DNA of 64,000 bases. Source: Nereocystis luetkeana (lineage: Eukaryota; Sar; Phaeophyceae; Laminariales; Laminariaceae). Where the stretch lies: positions 5,340,132 to 5,404,131 of the forward strand of contig JARUPZ010000027.1 of assembly GCA_031213475.1 (NCBI GenBank). The letters run 5' to 3'. The position numbers and the translations under genes were made by a program. Below the pieces are notes generated by a model. That model was not told where the DNA came from. It was given only the letters and a program-made list of their open reading frames with translations, and made no database searches. Shown here piece after piece: positions 11,395 through 24,388 of this stretch (positions within the stretch are counted from its first letter, which is position 1; each line of letters begins with the position of its first letter).

Positions 11395-12045
11395 GGGGTT
11401 TCTCGAGATTTGCTGCCGCTGCTGCTGCATGCCGACTCTGCTGCCTGCTGCTGCAGCAGAGAGGTAAGTACTGCTGCTGCTGCTGCTGTAAGTAAGTGTG
11501 CTGCTGGCTGTGCAGTGCTGTTGCTGTAAGCGCTGCGGCAAGCAAGAACTGCGGTAAGCAAGCGTTGCTGCAAACAAGCGCTGCTGCAAGCGAGCGCTGC
11601 TGCACAAGCAAGCTCCGCTGCAGGCAAGCGCTGCTGCAGGCAAGCGCTGCCGCAGGCAAGCGCTGCTGCAAGCAAGAGAGCCACCTCAAGCAAGCGCTGC
11701 TGCAAGCGCTGTTGCAGGCGCTGCTACTGCTGGCGGCTGCTGCCGCTGCTGCAAGCGCGCGCACCCTTGCCGCCACGCTCCTGTGATCTTCGCCGCTCCG
11801 ACCTCTTTTCGGGCAGAGAGGACAACCAAGAGGGCCGATATTCTCGTTGTGGCGGCGTTGCTTGCACAGCGAGCGTCGAGGAGCGCCAAGTTAGATCGCA
11901 CGTCTGCCTGTTGGTGCTTGCTGCTGCTTACTGCTTCTGCAGCTTGCTGCTGCTGCTGCTGCTGTGCTGTAGGTAGGTACTGCTGCTTGCACGACTTCTG
12001 TTCTGCTCGTTGGGTGCTGCAAAAGTGCTGCCGCTGCTGTAAGTG
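11395..12045. repeat. Degenerate CTG / GCTGCTGCAAGCAAGC array
   Basis: Two CTG-rich blocks separated by about 140 bases of non-repetitive sequence (11785-11925). Ala-, Gln-, Leu- and Ser-rich frames on both strands are repeat products. Confidence 0.78.
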
Positions 12046-12245
12046 TTTATTTTTCGAACATAAGAATCCAATATTTAGCAAATTTTCGTCTCCAATTATG
12101 CGCATGCCGGAAGGCTTTTGATTTTGACTATCTCTCCGACGGAAATCCTTGACACACTAAAATATTATGCGCAGACACTGTATTATATAGTCCGAGTCTC
12201 CGGAAGCACATCTGCCAGAAAATATGAAGATATAAAAAAAGGGTA

Positions 12246-12960
12246 TCTGTAAAAACTGAACGTTTTATCATAATTGTACGGTTTATTCATGCGCTGCCTG
12301 CAGCGGTTTCGTTAGTGCGTGAGTGCCCCGAGAAAAAGCGTCAGAAACCGTACGAAACCGCGGTTTTGTACGGTTTATTCATAAGGTATACCGTAGAGAA
12401 ACAGAGGTTGCGTTATTAATAGTGCCCCCAGGAAAAACCTGAGAACCGTACGAAACCGCGGTTTTGTACGGTTTATATATACGGTGCACCGTAGTGATAA
12501 GCGTGTGTTGCACGGTTTTCCCTACGGGGATTGGAACCGAACCGTAGAAAAACCGATTCAACGGGGAACCGAACCGAACCGGACGGTATGATATTATATA
12601 TATCACAAAACCGAACCGCACCGTAATATTTCCGATTTTCTAAAACCGCACCAAACCGCACTGTAGCATTTCCGATTTCTGAAAACCGCACCGACCCGCA
12701 CCGTAGGATTTATTACTAAACCGAACCGCACCGTGGGATTCACAATATCTGAAAACCCCACCGAACCGCACCGAACCGCACCGTAGGGTTTCCGATTTTT
12801 GATTACCGCACCGAACCGCACCGTAGGATATTTCACAAAACCGAACGGCACCGTTGGATTTACAATGCCTGAAACCGCACCGAACCGCACCGTAAGATTT
12901 CCGGTTTCCTAAAACCGCACCGAACCGGACCGTAGGATTTTCGATTGAAAAAAACGCACC
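12246..12960. repeat. AACCG minisatellite, block 2, with palindromes
   Basis: Begins with two roughly 110-base copies, each holding the palindrome-like CCGTACGAAACCGCGGTTT, then TGTACGGTTTAT. It continues as ACCGAACCGCACCGTAGGAT units. It shares the unit of block 1. Confidence 0.82.
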
Positions 12961-13259
12961 GTGCATGGACGGATAACCGTTAAGATCCCTGGTATTTATG
13001 GCCTCGATTTGGCTACATCCTCGGTCGTTACGGGCATGCGCTGAGACGCAGGCTCGCGTCAGCCCGCCGCGGCGCCCGCTTGTGTACCAATACAAAATAC
13101 AAATCCTGGCGGGTGGGCATTACGCACAACGCGAATCCTGCTCCTAGGCGAGTACTACGCGTAGTTCCTGGTATGTACGACACACCAACACACCTACAAA
13201 GCTGTACCAGGTACCATACAATAAAGTGCGGAGTAGTGGTATCTCAGCCTACCGTAAAA

Positions 13260-14062
13260 CACGGATGAAAGCACACCCCGGTGGTAACTTTTTGACCTTT
13301 AAAAATATCATCACCGGCGGGGGCGCTTTTATAGGGGGGTGTGGTATCTAGCGTACCCCCGGTGATAAGCGCCGTGCGCAGGAGCCCCGCAGCTGGAGGG
13401 TATAATAATCAGTGGGGGTGATGACGGGGCGTCGATTGCCATCGAGTGCGAACAGACTCGGCAAGATGACAGGGGGCGTGATAACGACGAGGTGTGGTAG
13501 CGGTATCTTTGATCCCCAAGGAGCGTGACCAGACCCCAGCGAGTGTGCAGGTCCTGTGGCTGGAGTGTTCGGCGCTTCTGCCAGGGCTTTTAGTGCGTCA
13601 CCGGTACTTGGTACCCGCCGTCGGGGTTTGAGCCACGGCAGGAGTGGGAGTACCAGTGCCGGTACCGGTAGGCGGGGAGGACCCGGAAAAAAACGACGTG
13701 ATCCTCGCTAGCTCGCTAGAGGCGCGGCAGTAGCAGGTATAAGTGGGGTTCGGGCCGCGGGCTCGATCGGCCCAATGTACTGTGATGGGCCGCAGCAGTT
13801 GCCTCCATGCTGGTATCGGTATCTATACCGATGCATGCGTGTTACGGGTGAGTGGTGTCCACCGGGTGTGATACTTTGGATTTTGATCCTGTACCAGGTG
13901 TGTTTTCAGGCGTACGTCCGAAGGGGGTGTGGTATTCAACGTACCCCCTGTGATAACGTGACGGTCGAAAAAATACCCAAAAATATATACCCCCCGGGTG
14001 TGTGCTTTTATGGGGGGGGGGGGGGGGGTTATTCAAGGGGGGTGTGCTATCATCTGTGCTAT
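13260..14062. repeat. Degenerate G-rich repeat region
   Basis: Recurrent GGGGGTGTGGTAT, CGTACCCCC and GTGATAA segments at about 13336, 13921 and 14038, plus a pure G tract near 14016-14028. No gene seen. Confidence 0.45.
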
Positions 14063-14994
14063 ACGACCATGGTAGTCATAAACTGAACTAAACGTGCAGC
14101 ACAGCAGTAGCATAATGGGTTGCTACCGCCTGTGTTGCATTGCCCACAAAATGGTTTTTTAGGTGCAATAAAAAAACGCGAATATTATTGAAACCGGGGT
14201 TTGGCAAGAGATCAGCCCCACAGAGGGCCTTTTGGGGCACTCTTCACGGTCACCGTGCTGCCCACTGAAGCCCCCAAACGACACAGGACGCTAAAAGGAA
14301 CTCAATCAAGTCATGATAGAGCCTGTTCGGTGGCTGGTCGGCGCTTGTACGTCCTAGCCTTGGATAAATTCGGTTCATCGCAGCTTCAAGCAAAGGGCAG
14401 CTTCGGTCGAGGCAATTGCGCCGCCCGTTTAGGCCACTTGGCACGGCCGAGGTCCGACTCGAGGACCTTCACGAAACTGACCAGAGTTCCGGCTGTGTGC
14501 TCCCATACAGCCAGTCATGCCATTTCCGCCTTGCGAGATTAGGGATCGAACCTCCAGCTGCCGCGGTCGACCTGAGAATGGTGCCTAAAAAATCGACAAA
14601 AACATGCACAAAACGGCTATCCTGCTCTCGCTTGTGCCGACAGTCGAAACAGGCTATATAACTCCGTTTTCTGACCCGATGCATACGCAGACACGTAGGT
14701 ACGTGCTGGCCTTACTAATACAGCAGCTACTGTATCCTTGGGAAGAGCAGCGGCAGAGCGACGGAGCATGTTCTACGCTTCTGCTGCCGGGCGAAGACCT
14801 ACCCAAAAAATATCATTGTGAAAAAAACTTTACTAAAAAAAATCCCAAGGAAACTGGTACGAGTATTATACGAGCAAAATTTTCGAGCACATTTTTCTAC
14901 AGCAGCCAAAATTTTTCTTGGCCCCAGTACAAGAAAATCTAATTCAAACGCCTGGAACCATATTTTTTACCCATTTTCAAACTTCAGCGACGAG

Positions 14995-15114
14995 GTCCGA
15001 CTGAAAGCAGGGCACGGAAACTGCTGCCGCTTTGCCACCGTCACGGGGGTGCACCAAGGAGCCCATAGCTGCCTCGCCAAATATTGGATCAATGGAAAAG
15101 TTTTGAGCTATTAA
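14995..15114 (+). CDS. Possible terminal exon, unknown product
   Basis: A good-looking acceptor (TTTTCAAACTTCAG) leads into a frame reading EVRLKAGHGNCCRFATV, then VHQGAHSCLAKYWINGKVL, and a stop. No upstream partner exon was identified, so it remains a candidate only. Confidence 0.25.
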   Translation, partial: VRLKAGHGNCCRFATVTGVHQGAHSCLAKYWINGKVLSY

Positions 15115-15404
15115 TTATTAATAGAGAAGGAAAACGAAATATCGGTGACGAAAAAAACGGAAGTAGAGGTACTTCCAGGCATTTATTTGATTGTACAATT
15201 GGCCACATTGGGTTTTTTTTTGTGGGCAATGCAACACAGGTGCTACGCGGAAGAAAGGCGGTGGACGATCAGAATCATCCGTCCCTAAAAAAAAAAAAAT
15301 GTACCGGCGGTGAGGAGTGAGGAGTACCGAAGTACAACAGAGTCCTCGAGTATGTACGTCATCTATTTATACTCGTACAACAGTAGTAAGTTGACAGCCA
15401 CCAG

Positions 15405-15645
15405 GTGTTGAGAGCGCCTTGCAGCGTGGGTAGGCACAATTCGATGCGAGTCGACGAGGGAAGAAAAGGCTGAAATCTTCTCGCGATAAAAATGAAGGCA
15501 CGTACCGTAGCGGGAAGGGGGGAGAAGAGCCTGCTATGTGACCCCGGATCTGAGTTACGAGTTGGAAGGAGAGAGAGAAGAAGATGTGCGAAGATAATGA
15601 ATGGGATGAGAAAAGAAGAAAAAAAAAAAGAAAAAAAAAAAAGGT
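15405..15645 (+). mobile_element. tRNA-derived SINE, 5' truncated
   Basis: Begins at GTTGAGAGCGCCTTGCAGCG and ends in an A-rich tail with G interruptions. Confidence 0.68.
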
Positions 15646-15649
15646 CGTA

Positions 15650-16580
15650 GTTCTTTCTATAACGTACATACGAACAGCAAGAAGAAAGTAGTCGCAAAAC
15701 ACACTGGAAATCGAAATACCCTCCGGGATGAAAGAGTCAAAGGTCACCCTAAAACCACCCCAAGATCAGAGAAAGAGCAGCAAACCCGTTATCCAGGTGA
15801 GCCGAACGCCGAAGGTTGGCTACTCGTACGTACGGTGCGTACAGGCTATCGGCTGGTCTCCCACAGCCAGAATCGTCGAATAGGGGACCGACGACCGACG
15901 GCTTCGAGTCAGCAGCAATATTGCACGTACGAGTACTTACGTGGTGGACAGAAGTCGTCACCAACAACATGAGAGCGTGATCGAGAGCAGTGAACACTAG
16001 AGGGCGAGGGCCATCACATTACATCAACCAAGCTCATCATCCTACGTACTACTACTGACTGTAGCATCAACCTCTGCTCTCAGCTGCATTACTACAGCAG
16101 TAGTACGGGAAGCTGTCGAAGTTTTTCGTTCGAAATGCTCCAGATGAGAGTGCTGGAAAAGGGGTGCGGTGGCAGGGTCAGCGACTCTACTCGGCCGGAT
16201 GTTTCGGTTTCGAACCCGAGCCTGTAAACGGGATATAAACTTGCCATAACGCTTGTGCAAGAGCCACCTAGCGTGGATAGTTGCAGTCTAGCTTAGTTCA
16301 AGAAGCGCCCCGCTGGGCACCCCAACTCCAAAGGTGCCGCTCGAATATTTTTCTGCCTGCTCCTTTCCAGCTCTCTGCGATGCAATGTAGAGAGCTGTTC
16401 ATTGCTTTTAGCCGTGATCGAGGAACCAAAAGCGAAACCAAGTCTCATTAGGACTCAAAATCGAGAAGCTACAGAACGCGACGAAGGCGGAGATCTCACC
16501 GCGAAAGGGTTGTCATCGGCCGGCGTAGCCCAGCTCATCCTTTCCTGTGTGCTTTCGAGTGAGACGGGTCTACCGCTGTT
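15650..16580. other. No supported gene upstream of the receptor
   Basis: No convincing exon, though a signal-peptide exon of the receptor would be expected in or before this stretch. A minus-strand B-box-like GGGTTCGAAACC at about 16206-16217 has no matching A-box. Confidence 0.35.
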
Positions 16581-16582
16581 GA

Positions 16583-16771
16583 TTGCGCGATCTCCTAAAC
16601 GCTCCGCGAATACATTTTCAACTTGTTTGTGGAACGTGGAACACTCCGGAGTTCATGTGCAATGAAAGGCGTTTCAAACCCGGGATAGAGATGGGGTTTG
16701 GGTGTGGGTTTTCAGTGCCACAGCACCAAAGCACCGACAACGCTCAGCAGCTTGCTGAACTCTACCTGGAG
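16583..16771 (+). CDS. Receptor exon: extracellular Cys-containing segment
   Basis: An open frame reading LVCGTWNTPEFMCNERRFKPG, then GFGCGFSVPQHQSTDNAQQ, and ending AELYLE before a GTACTC donor. The phase matches the TM1 exon. A stop lies just upstream of 16583. The 5' edge is uncertain: the exon may begin at an internal AG such as the one at 16714-16715. Confidence 0.4.
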
Positions 16772-19700
16772 GTACTCACTCGCTGCAAGAACAATTCCTG
16801 ATAATACACCAAACATATTCGTGGATACTCTCCGAGCGACTGTTGCTGCTAGCCAGCGTGCTTGGTGAGGCTACTGGCTAAGCGGAAACCATCACATCAT
16901 CATGCAGTACGCCGCCGAGATCGCGACATCGTTCGCGTTGATCATCTACATGACGTTGGTCATCACCGGCTGCAGCTTCCTGCTGGTCCGGTTCCGCATG
17001 CGGTGAGCGCTAGGCAGGGTGTGCAGTCTGCTATCTGCCAGCGGTCGGGAGTGCCTCCGAAAACAGTATTTCCTACAGAGCAGTACCGATCATTTCTTAA
17101 AAAAAGATTGCCCGAGAAAAGTCTTGATCTTGATGTATTATTATTTTATTCGGCAAAATCTTACGTTGCCACGAGTATCTTGCAATAAAGGTCGTCAGTT
17201 GACTCTTCTTATCTACGTCGACAACTGGGTTGCTTTGTATAAGGTACCAGGTAACTCATAAAAGTCATGAACAGCAGTACCTGGTACACTGGTACCACGG
17301 TAGACAGCAGCAGCAGTGTTCGTACGTACTCGTACCACTGCCAGTCCTATCGGGACTTCCTAGGGTACTCGTAGGTTGTTGTATTCATGCGTACGGTGTT
17401 ATGCAGTATGGTACGAGCACCCGCAGCAAGCGATTGTGTGGTACTACAACGTACCCCACGGCATCAATCCAGCACAAACGTAAAACGTACGATACATACA
17501 GTGAGACAAACTGCAGTTTAGGGGACCGAACACCGTAGGTTTCTTTCTTATTGCCTATTGCCTGGTATGCTACCTCGGGTAGATACTTGTTTTGCCGGTT
17601 ATTATGTTTGTGCGAATGCTGAACCCTATTAATAATTTCGTGTGCCCGAAGACGGAAAATAAATAATTACCTCTATTTCCAGTACGAAATAATTAAATTG
17701 AAACCGAGGTCAATTTATTTAATTGTTTTGGTCAGATAGCATTTCCAAGCCAGAAAATAAATAATTACAGCTTTCCTCGAAGATTTTGAATTTACTAGAC
17801 CTATCTGCTATGCCAATGGAAACGCGAAGTTCAAAAGTTTGCGACAAGAGGTAAAAAAAAAAAAAAACTTTACTTGCGCTAATAAAAAAAGTGAATTTGT
17901 TCCTGATTTCGGTGTGTTTGCGAGTGAGGTAAATCAAATCAATCAGGGCTTTATATTATGCGCGATAAAAAATGAACGCACGAAACGAGGGGGAGAAGGG
18001 ATGACACCTGTGGCCACGGCTTGTCCAGAAAATCGCTGAGGGTAAAACGTCCTACCAGAACGAGTTACGTAATAATACCTGGTAAGCTAGAAAGTAAAAA
18101 GTGATGATTGAAAAAAAAAAATGTTGGAAAAAAATGTGTTCATACCGGACTTTTCATGCGTGTACTTTGAGAGTATTTATACTAATATTAATATTACGGG
18201 GGACCATAGTTAATAGGACCTATGGTATACATAAAAACCTATATATTTAACCATGTCTACTAACAATATTTGGTCCTATTAACTATGGTCCCTCGTAATA
18301 GTAGAAAAACGTCAATCGTGTTCCGCAAAAGGGCAATTATGCCGGCATTTATTATTGGACATATATAAAACTCAGGAGAGGGTGATATTTCGACTCTTTG
18401 CGCCGAATTCAATATCGCGATTTTCGTAAACGCAAATCCCTCGATATAAAACTCGATATCTGGTTATTTGCCAGTAGAACGTGAGGTAAAACATGGGTGA
18501 AATAAATAGTCGTCAGCAAGTCCAACAAACACGAAGGATACACTGCTGTACAGCATAGGATGGGCTGGAGGACATATAGCTGCTGCTGCTGCTTCTCTAG
18601 GTAGCTCGACAGGCTACAGCGCCCGCGTACACCGCTTGGCTGTGGGCATAGACGAGGCCGCACCGCGGACGCGTCTCGTGCTCGTGCTGAGGCGTGCCCG
18701 CCAAAAATCAAAGATCTGGTTGGCGCTATCCGGTTGTTGTTCCCGGATAGGGTGGGGCGTGCCGTGTGTTTGGGACATGTGGGTTTGGGGCAGCGCCGGC
18801 AGAAAGACGCCCAACCGGAGTACTGGGTGATGTGCTGGTGCCGCTGAACCCGACCAAGGGAGCACCCGACTGCCGTACTCATTCAACCAAAAGTCGTGGC
18901 GGCCACTGCCGCTGTTGTTGTTGTCCTTGCTGGCAAGGTGATGATGGAACGACCGAGTAGAGGGGACAGGCTGTTTCCAATTTTGTCAGCCAGATTCGGC
19001 TCTAATACCAACACAAAAAGAGAACACAAATATATGCTTGGGGGTAAAAACACCCCAAGCATATATTTTGTGTGTTGCGGACCACGTATCGCGAAAATAT
19101 CGCCATATATTTGCATGTCCCGCCGTTGGTATAAAAATCGATAGGCACATATTTTGGCTCTAAACCCCAACTATCGCGATATTTCTGAGTTTTATATAGG
19201 TCTGATAGTGTGCTAGTATGCTACCTTGTACCAGGTATTTGTTATGGACGCAGGCGTGCCACAACTTTGCCCGCCCCTGCCATGGTGTGCGTGCTCGGCT
19301 CATGCTGTGTGTATTTTTTTCGGGAGTTTGTACCACAGGTACCTGATACGAATATTTGGGAATTTTTGCGTAGGCATGGAAACCCCTAACAGGTCGCCCA
19401 TGTTGGGAAACCCCAAACAGGTCGCCCATGTTGGGAAACAACAGACAGGTCGCCCATGTTGGGAAACCCCAAAGAGGTCGCCCATGTTGGGAAACCCCAA
19501 GGAGGTCGCCCATGTTGGGAAACCCCATGTAGCCGGTGCCGGTTTTGACAGTTTTTTACTACTTTAGCGGCTTTGCCTGGAAAAAATAAATTGCTGCGAG
19601 TACACTTGACCAATCAACGATCGATACAGCCACCTCATTGGAACTTGATGGCTTGATTTTGTGTCGCGCGCCTGTGCTGCTGTTATGAGGCTTAGATTGG

Positions 19701-22700
19701 GTAGGGGATTGGTTAACCTTTTACCTTTAGCCCGACGGACTAAGACCTTAACAAATGGCGTCGTCGGCAGGACAGAATAGGGGAGAGTGTTATGAGGCTT
19801 AGATTGGGTAGGGGATTGATCAACCTTTTACCTTTAGCCCAACGGACCTTAACAACACTGCTGCATCAGCCGCGCTCCCAGAAAGCTTGATGAAGGCCGC
19901 CTTTCTCCTCACAGCCCTGGGGCCACTGTTACGCTATTACGCTATTACGGGGGAACATGAGTAGCACAGTATTAGTAGTAATCAGGACGGTCACTTGCCA
20001 CTTACTCGAGAAAATGGTAGACACGCACTGGTGTACGAGAGATGAGACGACCAGAACTGACCCTAACCCTAACCCTTACCTGGTAAGCCAATCAGAACAA
20101 CCCTAATCCTAGCCCTAAGCCGACCAGACCAGATGTCGAACAAGTGGTAATCCCTACTGGTACTCAGAACCAAGAACGATGTGCCAACACAGGGAGATAC
20201 GTGTTTTTTGGGTCTATCGCGAGTCCTGTTTCTTATTACATATGCCCACTCGTATTAATAATAGCTGTAGCTGATGGATTGTTGTGTGGCTGGGCAACAG
20301 AAGAAGTAAGTAGCCGCGCGGTCAACTTTGGAGGCGACTGCGAGAGAGAGAGAGAAAACAGGTGAAAGAAGCAAAAGAGCCGCGAGAATACCACACGGCA
20401 CAAAATTGTGGCGATCCTGTTGCTTCGATACTGCTGCTGCTCCTGCTGCTGCCGCTAGACGTGTTGGATGCTCTGCTGTTGTGGCGGCAAGAGCCCCCCC
20501 CCCCCAACAAACGCGAGTGAAATACCAGAGAAAGGGGACACAAGGAGAACAGCACTAGGAGCACGAAGGAAGGGTAGCAGGATACAGTAGATTGGAAGGA
20601 TACGATAGCGTTGATGCGACGACGACGACGGAACCGTTTATTTTCGTGTTTATACTTGAAACCGTCCCTATGTTTCCGGACAGAGCGGTCTACGTAATCT
20701 GTGGTGGCTTTCGAGCAGTAAGGAAGGATGTCTATGGACCCCTTGATTGTTACACATCGCATATGCTGGGATTGATTTCGACGAGAGCATTCTAGCAAGA
20801 GTCTGTTCGCACGGTGAGGCTCTAGCTGTAGCGCTCGCGGTGCCGCCGGTGCAGGAGGTAACCGGTACTTCGTTGCAAACATAGTATATTACGGGAGACC
20901 ATAGTTAATAGGACCAAATATCGTTAGTAAAAATGGTTAAATATATAGCTTTTTATGTATCCCGTAGGTCCTATCAACTATGGCCCCCCGTAATAATAAA
21001 AACCTCGATAACTACAGCGGGCCATATCGAAATTGCCTGAGAATACGTACCTTGCAACTTTTTTTCCCTTTCCTTTTTTTTTCTTTTCGCCGGCAACGCC
21101 ATTAAGTTATTGCTTCTCGGTTTGACGCTTTTTGTTTACCAGGTATGTCACTTTGGAAAGAAAAAACAATTATGCTGGTGATGAAAAATTGTTCAGGCAC
21201 CCCATCGGTGACCAGTACGATAACCAAAGCCTTTTTTTTCAGAATGTGATCACATTGTTTCGAACCGTTTTTTGTTACGTTTCCCCGCTCGCGTGTTTTT
21301 TTCTGTCGTCCAGTGCCAATGACCTCAAGATTCGGGCACGATCGCCGACCCTCGCCACCTTCCCCGCCGTGTACGCCATCGTTGGTGAGATAAACCCTAC
21401 TGAAACAAAGGCAACACCTACTGAAACAAAGACAACACCTACTGAAACAACAACACCTACTGAAACAACAACAACACCTACTGAAACAACAACACCTACT
21501 GAAACAAAAACAACACCTACTGAAACAAAAACAACACCTACTGAAAAAAAAACAACACCTACTGAAACAAAAACAACACCTACTGAAACAACATCAACAA
21601 CACCTACTGAAACAACAGCACATCGCTATTAGTTATTAGTAGCAGTTGCCACGCCCAAGTTCTGTTGTTGTGTTGCAGCCACTTCGTGGGGTTGGGTTTT
21701 GTTGCGTCGTGGGTGTAGTTGTTGCGTTGCCGATGTTTGTTGTGTCAACACGTCTTTTTCGCTGTTGTGCCGATGCGCTACATTGTTGACGTCTTTACCC
21801 CTTTGATGTCTCCCTGTTCGTGATTTTTCGAAGATGTGCTGCTGTGCTGCTGTGCTGCTGTGTTGATGTGCGTACTCCCTCAAGTGTTCCATGCTTCTTG
21901 TGGTTTGATATGCACCGGGTAGATGTGCTGGTGCCGCGTTGGTGCGTGTCTGTTCCTGCCGAGCACCACAGAGTCGTGTGTCGATGTTTCGATGGTGGAT
22001 GGGTTGATTTGTCGGGTGGTGTGTCGCTGACTCGCCTGTGGGTCGGCGTCCGGATCTGCTCATGGCAGAAGAAACTCTCGCTAGCCTACGGGATGGAGCA
22101 TGCACACAAGTCGCTGGTAGGATACAGAGCCACTCCAGTGGTGGGAGGGTGGATGGCGGCGCGGATACACCCCGCCTCCCTTCCCGGCGCTCGGGTTTCG
22201 CATGAACAGTGCGTGGTATGGTGTCGGTCTGCCTACTGCGGTACGGAAAGGGAGGGGAGGAAGGAAGGGAGGGAGCACATACGTCAGCGAGGAAATGACA
22301 AGAGGGAGGGAAGGAATGGACGAGGGGGATAATCGATTGGATGGAAGAAGTAAGAAATATAAGGGGACGAAAGGGATGCAGGAAAGAAGGAAATGAAGAG
22401 AGGAATGGAGGGAGGAAGGTAGGATGGAAGGAATACACGAGGGCCCACGATACAGCCCCCCCCTTTTCCCCCCTCTCCCACGCCCCGATGTCATTGATGG
22501 TGCACTACCCTTGCTCACGGTGTAGGCATGCTTCTGCGCCCCACCCACCTCCCCCGGCCTTCCCTACCCCACCCGCCCCCTCTACTCCCCGAGATGTATT
22601 GGAGGAGATGAGGGAAATAGACGAATGTGACATGGAGGATTCTGGTACCCTAGAAAAAAGCGAGAAAACGATCGCTGTCCTAGGAGATGGATGGTGGGCA

Positions 22701-23783
22701 CAGACGGCGAAATAGGAAGGGGATGAAATGATTTTAAAAAAAAAGTTTCAATGCAAATGTATGGAAACAACTTGATGAGCGCCCAACTGTTTGAGGTGTC
22801 TATTAGGAATAGAAACGGTGCCCCGTCTCGAACGGAATGCGTGGTCAATGGTCTATTGAATAATGCAAGCAACAAATGAGACCCTCCCCCCCGACCCCCG
22901 CTGGCCGAACAGGAAGGAGATAAGATTAGCGAAACGTTTCTATGTAATATTTGGAAACAACGTAATGAGCGCCCAATTGTTGGAGGTGTCTCTATTAGGA
23001 GTAGGAGCGGTGCTCCGTCTCGAAAGGGATGCGTGGTCAATGGTCAAATGACTAGAGGCAAGTAACAAATGAGTACGCCCCCCCCCCCCCCCCCCCCCCC
23101 CCCGACCCCCGCCTCCGTTTCGAAAGCGATGCGTGGTCAATGGTCATATGACTATGACTAAGGCGAACAACGAATTAGTACCCCCCCCCCCCCTCCCCAA
23201 CCCCACTTCCGCCTCCCTCACCCCCCCCCCCCCCCCCTATCCCCCTTCCCTTCCCCCGTACCCCCCCGCTGTCAGTGGGCGGGCTGTTGATACCATTGCA
23301 AGAGCTTCTGCAGCTATCGGGCGTTCGATACCCGTGTCGGCTTACGCTGGCGCAGTCGTGGCTGTTTTTGCCCATGTGGGGGGGACCCTATGTGCTAAGA
23401 AGCCTTCGCGTCCTCATCGCCTCAAACAAGGGTAAGTGAAGACTGAGGACCTCACATAGGTCGGTTGGTGGGTTGATTGGTATGGGTGGTTGGTTGGTTG
23501 GTTGGTTGGTTGGTTGCTTCTTTGGTTGGTTGATTGGTTGGTTGATTGGTTGATTGGTTGATTTGTATGGTTGGTTTGTTGGTTAGTAGATTGGTTGGTT
23601 GATTGGTTGATTGGTTGGTTCGTTGATGATTTGATGATTTGATTGGTTGGGAGCTCAGTCAGTCGGGTGGGCGTTTTGTTGGTGAGCTGGCCAGTTGGTT
23701 GGTTGGTTGGATTGTTGCTTGGTGGCTTTGACGCAGCTTTTTGTTGTTTTTATTGGTGGTGGTGGTGGTGGTGCAGTTGTAGG

Positions 23784-23814
<31 letters not shown>

Positions 23815-24178
23815 GGTGGTAGTGGTGGTGGTGTTCGGTGTCGGTGCTGGCGTTGTTGGTGGGTGATGTTGGTGGAGCTGGTGTCAGTGTCCCGCGTGTT
23901 TTTGGTCGTGATGTTGGTGGTGGTATCGTTGGTGGTGGTGTTTTCGGTGTACAGTGGGTGTCGGTGATGTTGATTCCGGTGTCACTGGCGGTGTTGCTGT
24001 TGCCGTTCGCCGCAGTTGCTTAGCTGGTGCTGGCGTGACTGTCGGTGCAGTTGGTGGCGTTGATGTTGGACGGTACGTGCTGGTGTTTCTTGCCGTGGTG
24101 TTGGTGTATTTATGGTGAACAACGGGCCAATAAATTTTACGTGTGTTGCTCTGCGCGGTGGGAGGGGACGGGGGGGGA

Positions 24179-24213
<35 letters not shown>

Positions 24214-24331
24214 GGCATTGCTTTGGGCTGCGTGGCGATGTGCACGACGTCACCAGTCACGACGCTTAGCGGTTTGGCGTTTCGAAATCTCTTCAGGCGT
24301 TCTGTTTTTGTTTTTGTCCAGCTTCAGTGGT

Positions 24332-24388
<57 letters not shown>

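Noticed and set aside
11182..12105. Ala/Gln/Cys-rich frames around 11.2-12.1 kb
   Set aside because: Products of degenerate CTG repeats on both strands, without splice or domain support.
14480..14620. Possible SINE or tRNA on the minus strand (GGTTCGATCCC)
   Set aside because: The B-box-like motif is present but no A-box, no tail and no second copy in the window.
16190..16260. Possible tRNA gene on the minus strand (GGGTTCGAAACC)
   Set aside because: Only a B-box-like motif; no A-box at the right distance and no cloverleaf stems visible.
21132..21632. 166-residue frame with Thr-Pro-Thr-Glu-Thr-Lys repeats (mucin-like)
   Set aside because: The receptor exon 21314-21384 ends at a good donor inside this frame. 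The Thr-rich part is a microsatellite downstream of it and so intronic.
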